NCBI GenBank assembly: GCA_946535695.1
Contig: CAMNDS010000010.1
Location: 1-14,800, forward strand
Source: an uncultured Clostridia bacterium
GTDB lineage: Bacteria > Bacillota > Clostridia > Oscillospirales > Acutalibacteraceae
Reading direction: 5' to 3'
DNA length: 14,800 nucleotides
The position numbers and the translations under genes are program-made. Below, piece by piece: positions 5,626 through 12,294 of this stretch; position 1 is the first letter of the stretch; the number at the start of each line of letters is the position of its first letter. The notes under the pieces were generated by a model, which was not told the DNA's origin, ran no database searches, and was given only the letters and a program-made list of their open reading frames with translations.

Positions 5626-6534
5626 TCAGCCAAGTATTTTAGAAACCTCTTGGGCAAAATTTTCATCTTTTTTTTTCAGCCCTTCGCCGCGCTCATATCT
5701 TACAAACTGATCAACAGTTATTTTTTGACCTACTGCCGATGAAATTTTATCCACATATTGCGCAACTGTTAACGAACTGTCTTTAACGAATTCTTGATGC
5801 AATAAACAATTTTCTTTAAAATATTTGCCAATTCTTCCCTCTACCATGCGCTGTGCGATTTGTTCAGGCTTGCCTTGCGCTTTTGCCTGCTCCATCAAAA
5901 TTTTCTTTTCATGCTCCAAAACATCGCTTGGGACTTCGTTTTTACTCAAATAAAGCGGATTTATCGCCGCAATCTGCATTGCGACGTCTTTAGACATTTT
6001 TTGAAAAACTTCATTGCCAAAAATACCACTATCAGCATCAAATTTTACTAAAACAGCAATTTTTCCATCAGCATGAATATACGACGAAGTAACACCATCT
6101 AAAAATTTAAAACGCCTTATTTTAATATTTTCGCCGATTTTTAAAATTTTTTCGTTTAAAACTTCATTTAAATTTTTCGAAAAGCCTTCAGGAGTCACCT
6201 TAAGCAGCGATTCTACATCAGAAGGTTTGTTTTTTAAAACACATTCGATGCATAATTTAACAAAATCTTTAAATTCATTGTTTTTTGCTACAAAATCTGT
6301 TTCAGAATTTACTTCAATCAAAGCTCCGCCACCCGAAGTCGAAATTGCAAAAGCCATGCCCTCCGAGGCGATTCTTCCGGCCTTTTTTGCAGCAGTCGCC
6401 AGCCCTTTTTCACGCAAAAAATCTATCGCTTTGCTCTCATCGCCCCCCGAATGCGCCAAAGCTTTTTTGCAATCCATCATTCCACAGCCCGTTTTTTCGC
6501 GCAGCTTCTTTACATCTTCAGCACTAAATGACAT
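5626..6534 (-). CDS. tsf: Translation elongation factor Ts
   Basis: A 302-residue guanine-nucleotide exchange factor that recharges EF-Tu with GTP in the cytoplasm. The N-terminal UBA-like domain is clear (VKKLREKTGCGMMDCKKAL, about 9-27), followed by SETDFVAKNNEF (77-88), which carries the TDFV motif that contacts EF-Tu. The core and C-terminal regions are full length. ATG 6534 has AGAGGTG about 7 nt upstream. It lies 29 bp after rpsB, the usual order in bacteria. Its base composition is visibly less AT-rich than the orphan genes, as expected for a conserved gene. In many bacteria pyrH and frr follow; here iscU does. Confidence 0.97.
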   Translation of the reverse strand: MSFSAEDVKKLREKTGCGMMDCKKALAHSGGDESKAIDFLREKGLATAAKKAGRIASEGMAFAISTSGGGALIEVNSETDFVAKNNEFKDFVKLCIECVLKNKPSDVESLLKVTPEGFSKNLNEVLNEKILKIGENIKIRRFKFLDGVTSSYIHADGKIAVLVKFDADSGIFGNEVFQKMSKDVAMQIAAINPLYLSKNEVPSDVLEHEKKILMEQAKAQGKPEQIAQRMVEGRIGKYFKENCLLHQEFVKDSSLTVAQYVDKISSAVGQKITVDQFVRYERGEGLKKKDENFAQEVSKILG

Positions 6535-6563
6535 TCGACAACACCTCTAAATTTTTTATTTTA

Positions 6564-7355
6564 TTAATTTATTTTTGATTCAGAATCCAAATTAAAATTA
6601 TTTTCTTCATTTTTAATGCCGGGAATATCAGAAAAATCGATATCAATTTTTTCGTCATCAACAACTTCGCCTTCGTGCCCCTCAATAATTGCATTAGCAA
6701 CAGTTCTGCACAAAAGCTTTACCGAACGCACAGCATCATCATTTGCAGGAATTACGTAATCAATAACACTTGGGTCACAATTAGTATCACAAATTGCAAT
6801 AACGATTATACCCAAAGTTTTAGCCTCGCGCACAGCAATAGCTTCTTTTTTGGGGTCAACAACGAATAAAGCATCGGGCAGACTTTTCATTTTTCTTATT
6901 CCGCCGAATTTTTTTATTAATTTTTCTTTTTCCAAAAGAATTTGAGTACTTTCTTTTTTGGTCATATAACTCAAAGTTCCATCGGCTTCCATAGTTTCAA
7001 TATGTTCAAGCCTTGCGATACGTTTGCGGATTGTTTTTAAATTTGTTAAAGTTCCGCCCAGCCACCTAGAATCTACGTAGGGCGCACCGCATCTGCAGGC
7101 TTCTTCCTGAATAGCCTCTTTTGCTTGTTTTTTTGTTCCAACGAACAAAATAGTTTTATCTTCTTCGCTCAAACTTCTTATAAAATCATAAGTTTTATCG
7201 AGCATATACGAAGTTTTTTGCAAATCGATAATGTGTATACCATTTCGCTTAGTATAAATATATTCCGCCATTTTGGGGTTCCACCTTCTGGTTTGATGCC
7301 CAAAGTGTACACCAGATTCAAGCAATTGCTTCATAGATACAACGGTTTTTGACAT
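6564..7355 (-). CDS. rpsB: 30S ribosomal protein S2
   Basis: A 263-residue protein of the small ribosomal subunit, needed for S1 docking and translation initiation. Diagnostic stretches are LLESGVHFGHQTRRWNPKM near the N-terminus, YIYTKRNGIHIIDLQKT, and DSRWLGGTLTN in the middle. The acidic tail (about 228-263) is longer than the core needs and is probably disordered. ATG 7355 has AAGGAG about 10 nt upstream. It heads the rpsB-tsf-iscU unit, and has its own promoter (7464-7491) and a leader of about 100 nt with a hairpin beside the ribosome site, so autoregulation by S2 is plausible. Confidence 0.97.
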   Translation of the reverse strand: MSKTVVSMKQLLESGVHFGHQTRRWNPKMAEYIYTKRNGIHIIDLQKTSYMLDKTYDFIRSLSEEDKTILFVGTKKQAKEAIQEEACRCGAPYVDSRWLGGTLTNLKTIRKRIARLEHIETMEADGTLSYMTKKESTQILLEKEKLIKKFGGIRKMKSLPDALFVVDPKKEAIAVREAKTLGIIVIAICDTNCDPSVIDYVIPANDDAVRSVKLLCRTVANAIIEGHEGEVVDDEKIDIDFSDIPGIKNEENNFNLDSESKIN

Positions 7356-7365
7356 AAAAAAACAG

Positions 7366-7457
7366 CTCCTTTTAGTTTTTTCTTCCGCTAGACCAAGATC
7401 AAACTAACCCTTAAGGGCACAAATTTGACGGCGCCGAGCGTGATTTTTAATAGTAAA
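7366..7457 (-). promoter_or_regulatory. rpsB leader with hairpin next to the ribosome site
   Basis: In the minus-strand leader TTAGTTT (7407-7401) can pair with AAACTAA (7378-7372), which abuts the AAGGAG site, enclosing about 22 nt. Upstream are two self-complementary sequences, CGGCGCCG (7436-7429) and CCCTTAAGGG (7417-7408). This GC-rich structure contrasts with the surrounding AT-rich DNA. Ribosomal protein leaders are often autoregulatory; that S2 binds here is inference. Confidence 0.45.
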
Positions 7458-7463
7458 GTCTAA

Positions 7464-7491
7464 ATTATAGCACATTTTATTTTTTTTGCAA
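7464..7491 (-). promoter_or_regulatory. rpsB operon promoter
   Basis: Minus strand TTGCAA (7491-7486), 16-nt spacer, TATAAT (7469-7464) with an extended -10 TGC just before it. Predicted start near 7457. Confidence 0.7.
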
Positions 7492-7512
7492 TAGTAAATC
7501 CAAGATTGTATT

Positions 7513-7556
7513 GCTAAAAAAGATAGACTATTTTCTCCGGCGGCGCCGGAGGAAAT
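7513..7556 (-). repeat. GC-rich palindrome of the CTCCGGC family
   Basis: TCCGGCG-G-CGCCGGA (7536-7550) is extended by further pairs to 7530 and 7556. On the minus strand it is followed by AGTCTATC and six Ts (7521-7516), so it may terminate transcription, though the T-tract is 8 nt from the stem. The flank GCTAAAAAAGATAGACTA is nearly the same as at 7760-7776 and 4530-4545. Confidence 0.6.
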
Positions 7557-7607
7557 GTTTGAACTCTTACTCTTTTATATTAATTTATACATGGAGATAA
7601 TTTTTTT

Positions 7608-7688
7608 ATGAATTTATCGCTTCTATTCATTTTGGCAATACCCCAAGATAACGGTAAAAAATTAATGTATTTTGGTACTCAAGCTTAA
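7608..7688 (+). CDS. Doubtful 26-residue ORF
   Basis: ATG 7608 is preceded by GGAGATA at some distance. The peptide begins MNLSLLFILAI, a hydrophobic stretch, then PQDNGKK. No supporting promoter or similarity is visible; it may be chance. Confidence 0.12.
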   Translation: MNLSLLFILAIPQDNGKKLMYFGTQA

Positions 7689-7762
7689 TCTATACATCTT
7701 ATAGGCATCTTTTAATTTAAATTTTATATCAATAGTAGAGCTCTGCCTGATTTTGGCATTCT

Positions 7763-7803
7763 AAAAAAATAGATACTTTCTCCGGCGGTATCAGAGAAAG
7801 TAT
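7763..7803 (-). terminator. Terminator of the 7878-8453 gene, CTCCGGC family
   Basis: ATACTTTCTC (7773-7782) pairs perfectly with GAGAAAGTAT (7794-7803). On the minus strand the stem is followed by CTA and seven Ts (7769-7763). It lies 75 bp after the stop of the orphan gene at 7878, in the right orientation. The inner CCGGC part is degenerate compared with sister copies, while the outer arms are intact. Confidence 0.65.
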
Positions 7804-7877
7804 TTTCAATTTTTCAGTTTTAATTTCAAAATAACCTACTTATGGCTGACAAAAACTTGCGCTTTGAAACTTATATT

Positions 7878-8453
7878 TCAACTTTTTTTGGATAATTCTG
7901 TTCTGAATCCCATAACTTCTTTTTTTAAATGGTCTAAACAAATAATTTTTATTCTTTTGCTGCTTTTTAAATCAAAAATAAATTCAAAAGAGTCTTTTAT
8001 TAATAAAGATACTCTATTTTTATTGATATTATTACATTTAACTGCAAAATCGAGCAAAAAATTTACTATTTCAGTGTAATTATATGATTCATTAACATCT
8101 TTTGGTGGAATTTCATCCAAAAGTATATTACGCAAATAATTAAGTGAAAAATTTTTAAATACGTAATTTTTACTAAATTCGTTTGGCATAAACGTTGTAA
8201 TGTTCATATCATAATGCCCGGATGATAAATTATTATTAAAAGATTCTATTTCTTTCACTAATCCCTTAATGTTTTTATTTTTACGTCTATAATAGTCTAC
8301 AACAGGAATAAATGGGAGACTGGTAATAGTCAACGACAGACCTACAGTCGTTACTTTTACAAGCCTAACCGCCCACTTTTCAAGTTCATCTAAACTTGCT
8401 TTTACAGCTGTTTGGCTAGACAAAACAGACGCCAATAATACTGAAGCATACAC
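7878..8453 (-). CDS. Orphan protein with signal peptide and one further membrane helix (start disturbed)
   Basis: I do not recognise this protein. The open frame begins at GTG 8453 (191 residues): a hydrophobic signal-like segment (YASVLLASVLSS), probable cleavage after AVKA (18-19), a second helix at about 32-52 (VTTVGLSLTITSLPFIPVV), then a YYRRKNKN basic stop-transfer and about 135 soluble Lys/Asn/Phe-rich residues. GTG 8453 has no ribosome site. AAGGAG (8486-8481) is placed for ATG 8469, but that ATG is in another frame and soon meets TAG. Removing one A from the A5 run (8463-8459) would fuse ATG 8469 to this frame and give MNKRKVYASVLLAS, an ideal signal peptide. So the true product is probably about 196 residues, made by slippage, or the gene is freshly frameshifted. 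The layout matches 1625-2440 and 12295-13335. Confidence 0.7.
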   Translation of the reverse strand: MYASVLLASVLSSQTAVKASLDELEKWAVRLVKVTTVGLSLTITSLPFIPVVDYYRRKNKNIKGLVKEIESFNNNLSSGHYDMNITTFMPNEFSKNYVFKNFSLNYLRNILLDEIPPKDVNESYNYTEIVNFLLDFAVKCNNINKNRVSLLIKDSFEFIFDLKSSKRIKIICLDHLKKEVMGFRTELSKKS

Positions 8454-8458
8454 TTTTC

Positions 8459-8463
8459 TTTTT
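8459..8463 (-). other. A5 run: likely frameshift or slippage site
   Basis: On the minus strand the start reads ATGAATAAAAAGAAAAGTG. Codons 3-4 lie in a run of five As. One base fewer puts ATG 8469 in frame with the 191-codon ORF. It could be a sequencing error, a natural mutation, or a slippage site for RNA polymerase or ribosome. Confidence 0.5.
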
Positions 8464-8493
8464 ATTCATATCTAACTCATCTCCTTATTAAAA

Positions 8494-8522
8494 ATTATAT
8501 CAACAATTTTTGATTTTGTCAA
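8494..8522 (-). promoter_or_regulatory. Sigma-A promoter of the 7878-8453 orphan
   Basis: Minus strand TTGACA (8522-8517), 17-nt spacer, TATAAT (8499-8494): full consensus. The start near 8487 would almost coincide with the AAGGAG site at 8486-8481, so the leader is very short. Confidence 0.8.
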
Positions 8523-8538
8523 GAAAAACATTTAAAAT

Positions 8539-8597
8539 ACATTAAAATTCTTTCGAAACTGGTAGCAGGCATTCTCTCCGGCGTCGCCGGAGAAAAT
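8539..8597. repeat. Repeat sharing the left end of the 1382-1526 element, with CTCCGGC palindrome
   Basis: 8539-8561 matches 1382-1404 at 21 of 23 positions, including TTCTTTCGAAACTG without change. Nine nt later TCTCCGGCG-T-CGCCGGAGA (8575-8593) forms a 9-bp stem, extended to 8571-8597 with one mismatch. It sits 12 bp beyond the pyrG stop but has no T-tract on either strand, so a classic terminator role is unsupported. Confidence 0.6.
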
Positions 8598-8609
8598 TAA
8601 GTGTATATG

Positions 8610-10196
8610 TTATAAATATGATTTAATAAATTCTCTGAATATTGGCTGAACTTTGTTCGGGCGGCTTTTGAATTCAGGGTGAAATTGAACTCCTATATAA
8701 AACTTATGCTTCGGTATTTCTACAACTTCGACCAATACTCCGTCGGGAGAAATCCCTGATATTATCATGCCGTTATTTTCAAACTGTTCCCTAAAGTCAT
8801 TATTAAATTCATAGCGGTGCCTGTGACGTTCAGAAATTTCATCAGTGCCATAAATTTCTTTGAGTTTTGTATTATCTTTTATCTTGCAAACATAAGCGCC
8901 GAGCCGCATAGTTGCTCCTTTTTCCTCAATATCTTTTTGGGTTTGCATTAAATGAACAACTGGTGTACAGGTTTCTGAAAATTCAGCAGAATCAGCGTCT
9001 GAGATACACAAAACATTCCTTGCAAATTCGATTACCGCAATTTGCATCCCTAAACAAATTCCAAAATAGGGAATATTATTTTCTCTTGCGTATTTTGCTG
9101 CGGTTATCATGCCGGATATTCCTCTGGAATCGAAGCCTCCAGGTACTAATATGCCTTTGCAGTCTTTCAGCATATCTTTTACTGTAAATTCTGTTAAAAG
9201 TTCTGCATTTACCCATTCTATTTGAATATTCACTTTCCAAAAAATTCCTGCATGGTTCAAAGATTCGATTATTGAAAGATAAGCATCTCGGAATTTAATA
9301 TATTTGCCAACTATTGCTATTTTTACAGTTTTGTTATTTTTATCTATATTTTTGACCATATTTTCCCAATCTTTTAGATGAGTATCCTGGCAATTTATCG
9401 CTAATTCTCGCACCACAATATCTGAAAAGTTACTTTTTTCGAGCATCAGCGGGACTTCATAAAGCGAGGGCATTGATAAATTTTCAATCACGCAATCTGA
9501 TTTTACGCTACAAAAAAGTGCAATTTTTTCTTTTATTGTGTTATCTAAATTTTTGTCACATCTTGCAATTATTATATCAGGGTTAATTCCGAGTGAGCGC
9601 AGTTCTTTGACTGAATGCTGGATTGGCTTTGTTTTATATTCGCCAGAAGCAGGAAGATAGGGAACAAGAGTCAAATGTATAAACAAGCAATTTTGTTTTC
9701 CGACCTCCATGAAAATTTGCCGGGCAGCTTCTACAAATGGCAAAATTTCGATATCGCCAACCGTGCCGCCGATTTCAGTAATGATAACGTCAGCCTTTGT
9801 GTTGTCTGCAAGCGAGTAAATAAAATTTTTAATTTCGTTTGTAATGTGTGGAATCACTTGAACGGTCTTGCCAAGATATTCGCCTTTGCGCTCTTTGGCT
9901 AAAACCTTCCAGTAAATTTGCCCCGAAGTAATATTTGAAAACTTATTTAAATTTTCATCCATAAATCTTTCATAATGCCCCACATCCAAATCAGTTTCGG
10001 TGCCGTCATCTGTTACAAAAACTTCGCCGTGTTGATAAGGGCTCATCGTGCCGGGGTCAACATTTATGTAAGGGTCAAATTTTTGTGCCGCAACTTTTAA
10101 ACCCCTTGATTTTAAAAGCATTCCCAGCGATGCCGCTGTTATGCCTTTGCCAAGACCTGAAACTACTCCGCCGGTTACAAAAATAAATTTAGTCAT
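8610..10196 (-). CDS. pyrG: CTP synthase
   Basis: A 528-residue enzyme that makes CTP from UTP, ATP and glutamine, the last step of pyrimidine nucleotide synthesis. The synthetase domain (about 1-270) begins TKFIFVTGGVVSGLGKGITA with the P-loop-like nucleotide site, then DPYINVDPGTMSPYQHGEVF. The glutamine amidotransferase domain (about 290-528) has the triad Cys381 (FGICLGMQ), His506 and Glu508 (VQFHPEF). Length is normal and nothing is missing. ATG 10196 lies inside the 3' end of dapF: the two overlap by 8 bp, so translation is probably coupled. In Bacillus pyrG is monocistronic with an attenuator based on reiterative G addition; no such G-run leader can exist here because the gene starts within dapF. 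Confidence 0.98.
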   Translation of the reverse strand: MTKFIFVTGGVVSGLGKGITAASLGMLLKSRGLKVAAQKFDPYINVDPGTMSPYQHGEVFVTDDGTETDLDVGHYERFMDENLNKFSNITSGQIYWKVLAKERKGEYLGKTVQVIPHITNEIKNFIYSLADNTKADVIITEIGGTVGDIEILPFVEAARQIFMEVGKQNCLFIHLTLVPYLPASGEYKTKPIQHSVKELRSLGINPDIIIARCDKNLDNTIKEKIALFCSVKSDCVIENLSMPSLYEVPLMLEKSNFSDIVVRELAINCQDTHLKDWENMVKNIDKNNKTVKIAIVGKYIKFRDAYLSIIESLNHAGIFWKVNIQIEWVNAELLTEFTVKDMLKDCKGILVPGGFDSRGISGMITAAKYARENNIPYFGICLGMQIAVIEFARNVLCISDADSAEFSETCTPVVHLMQTQKDIEEKGATMRLGAYVCKIKDNTKLKEIYGTDEISERHRHRYEFNNDFREQFENNGMIISGISPDGVLVEVVEIPKHKFYIGVQFHPEFKSRPNKVQPIFREFIKSYL

Positions 10197-10992
10197 AATA
10201 CTCTCCTTTAAAAACTTTAACTGCTTCGCCGGTCATATAAACCGCATTATCATCAAATTCAATCTCAAGTTTTCCGCCTTTGAGGTTTGCCGTTACTTTT
10301 TCATTGCAATATTTTTTCGAAATAGCGCTCACTGCCGCAGCACAAGCTCCTGTGCCGCACGCTAAAGTTTCGCCGCTGCCGCGTTCAAAAACTCGAATTT
10401 TTATATTGTCTTTTGATTCAATTTTTACAAACTCAACATTAACACCATTTTTAAAACGCCTTGATTTTTGAACTTTTTTGCCTATATTTTCAATATCAAT
10501 TTCATCAATATCATCTTCGCAAAAAATAACAAAGTGCGGATTACCAATTGAAAGATAAATTCCGCTTTCATTTGATATATTTTTTGGGATTTCCTCCAAA
10601 TAAAAATTGTCGATAAATTCAGGCGACCCCATATGGACTTTAATTTTTGAAGTTTTTTCGGAACTCTCTATTAATTCGAGGGTTTTAACGCCTGCCAGAG
10701 TTTCGATTTTGGCAATATTTTCTTGCGAATTTCTTTTATTATCAAAAATATACTTGCCAACGCACCGGATTCCGTTGCCGCACATCTCGGCTTCGCTGCC
10801 GTCAGCGTTAAAAATCCGCATTTTGGCGTCTGCTTTTAAAGACGGCAAAATTAATATAAGTCCATCCGAACCCACTCCAAAGTGCCTATCAGAAACTTTT
10901 TTTGCAAGTTCGCTGGGATTTTCAACATTTTTTTCAAGACAATCTATGTAAACGTAATCATTGCCGCACGCTTGATATTTAAAAAACTCCAA
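10189..10992 (-). CDS. dapF: Diaminopimelate epimerase
   Basis: A 267-residue, cofactor-free racemase that turns LL- into meso-diaminopimelate for lysine and peptidoglycan synthesis. Both catalytic cysteines are visible: Cys71 in MCGNGIRCVGKY and Cys212 in GETLACGTGACA. QACGNDYVYID at 7-17 and NADGSEAEM at 62-70 are also typical. I start it at TTG 10992, which has a strong GGGAGG site (11002-10997) 4 nt upstream and gives the usual N-terminus; no ATG fits. It is divergent from the peptidoglycan-binding gene, 85 bp away, and overlaps pyrG by 8 bp. It shows that meso-diaminopimelate is made, consistent with a retained cell wall. Confidence 0.97.
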   Translation of the reverse strand: MEFFKYQACGNDYVYIDCLEKNVENPSELAKKVSDRHFGVGSDGLILILPSLKADAKMRIFNADGSEAEMCGNGIRCVGKYIFDNKRNSQENIAKIETLAGVKTLELIESSEKTSKIKVHMGSPEFIDNFYLEEIPKNISNESGIYLSIGNPHFVIFCEDDIDEIDIENIGKKVQKSRRFKNGVNVEFVKIESKDNIKIRVFERGSGETLACGTGACAAAVSAISKKYCNEKVTANLKGGKLEIEFDDNAVYMTGEAVKVFKGEYYD

Positions 10993-11077
10993 ATTGCCTC
11001 CCGAAGAGCATAAAAAAATAATTTTAAAAGTAAGTATTGATGATACGCGATTTTTTGAAAAAAATCTAGAGGTAACT

Positions 11078-12283
11078 ATGGCAATCGGAAGATTAATTGT
11101 AAACGTTTTTGGGCAAAATCAAGGCGAACCCGTTGCAAATGCTGGCATTCAAATTTTAGATTCAAAAACCAAAAATATAATCAATCAGTTATTTACAAAC
11201 AGTTCCGGTCAGTCTGATACGATAAGTTTGAGTGCCCCGGATGTTGAGTATTCACTGGAGCCCAACGCTCCAAAGCCGTATTCTGAATTTGATATTTTAG
11301 TGAATTACAATTCGCAAAAAATAACAGTCAATAATATCCAAATTTTTGCAGATACCACTGCGGTTCAGAATGTTTTTCTGAGTTTCTTGCCGAGTAACAT
11401 TTCGTATAATATTCCGCCGCACAGTCTTTATGAAAATTATCCGCCAAAAATTGCCGAAGATTCTGTGAAAAAATTGCCGTTTCCCTCAGGATTAGTAGTC
11501 TTGCCGCAGCCAGTTATACCAGAATATGTTATAGTTCACGACGGAGTCCCAAGTGATAATTCGGCACCAAATTATTGGATTCCTTATAAAAATTATATAA
11601 AAAACGTATGCAGCAGCGAAATTTATCCGACTTGGCCCTACGAATGTATAGTTGCCAATGTTTTAGTTATTAATTCGTTTACTCTTAATCGAGTTTATAC
11701 TGAATGGTATCGAAATCAAAATTATAATTTTACGATAACTTCATCGACTGCTTACGACCAGAGTTTTGTTTATCAGCGCAACATTTTTTCGAAAATTTCA
11801 GAAGTCGTTGACAGTATATTTTCGCAATATATTACCAAACCTGAGATAGAACAACCACTTTTTACACAATATTGTGACGGCGAAAACGTGAACTGTCCGG
11901 GCTGGCTTTCGCAGTGGGGTTCTAAGCAGCTAGCCGAAAACGGTGCAAATTATGTTGATATTTTAAAAACTTATTACGGCTATAATATTTATTTTGAAAT
12001 GGCAAAGCAAGTCGAAGGCGTCCCGTCGTCGTATCCTGGCAGCGTTTTGCAAGTCGGCAGTCGAGGTAATTCTGTTCGAACTATACAAAATCAGCTTATC
12101 GATATAAATAAAAAATATCCATTAATACCTAAAGTTGCTGCAGACGGAATCTATGGCAACGAAACTGCAAATGCGGTTAAAATTTTTCAATCAACATTTG
12201 GGCTGCCTCAAACCGGAATTGTAGATTATGCCACTTGGTATGAAATCTCGCGCATTTATGTTGCGGTTAAAAAATTGTCATGA
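11078..12283 (+). CDS. SpoIID-like protein with C-terminal peptidoglycan-binding domain
   Basis: The start at ATG 11078 is chosen because AGAGG (11068-11072) lies 5 nt upstream and MAIGRLIVNVFG begins a domain; the frame is open further upstream (TTG 10994) but has no ribosome site there. The 401 residues fall into three parts. Residues 1-103 form a beta-rich, carboxypeptidase-regulatory-like domain. Residues 165-302 resemble SpoIID, with ANVLVINSFTLNRVY (193-207) and the hallmark WLSQWGSKQLAENG (276-289) before ILKTYYG. Residues 322-395 are a peptidoglycan-binding domain (QVGSRGNSVRTIQNQL, DGIYGNETANAVKIFQ). This family is common in spore-forming Clostridia; SpoIID itself is a lytic transglycosylase in engulfment. 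There is no signal peptide, as I recall for this family. A role in cortex or spore-wall remodelling is inference. It converges on the next gene with an 11-bp gap. Confidence 0.88.
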   Translation: MAIGRLIVNVFGQNQGEPVANAGIQILDSKTKNIINQLFTNSSGQSDTISLSAPDVEYSLEPNAPKPYSEFDILVNYNSQKITVNNIQIFADTTAVQNVFLSFLPSNISYNIPPHSLYENYPPKIAEDSVKKLPFPSGLVVLPQPVIPEYVIVHDGVPSDNSAPNYWIPYKNYIKNVCSSEIYPTWPYECIVANVLVINSFTLNRVYTEWYRNQNYNFTITSSTAYDQSFVYQRNIFSKISEVVDSIFSQYITKPEIEQPLFTQYCDGENVNCPGWLSQWGSKQLAENGANYVDILKTYYGYNIYFEMAKQVEGVPSSYPGSVLQVGSRGNSVRTIQNQLIDINKKYPLIPKVAADGIYGNETANAVKIFQSTFGLPQTGIVDYATWYEISRIYVAVKKLS

Positions 12284-12294
12284 TAATTTCTTAA

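Larger units (their letters stand above)
7356..7877. other. 522-bp gap: rpsB leader and promoter plus two palindromic repeats
   Basis: The right end of the gap holds the terminator of the 7878-8453 gene and the left end the rpsB leader. Between them are a second palindrome (7513-7556) and a doubtful 26-codon ORF (7608-7688). The rest, about 7690-7755, shows nothing recognisable. Confidence 0.7.

Noticed and set aside
10994..11077. Upstream extension of the SpoIID-like gene to TTG 10994
   Set aside because: It would have no ribosome site and would use up the whole divergent spacer with dapF. ATG 11078 has AGAGG at the right distance and starts the recognised domain.
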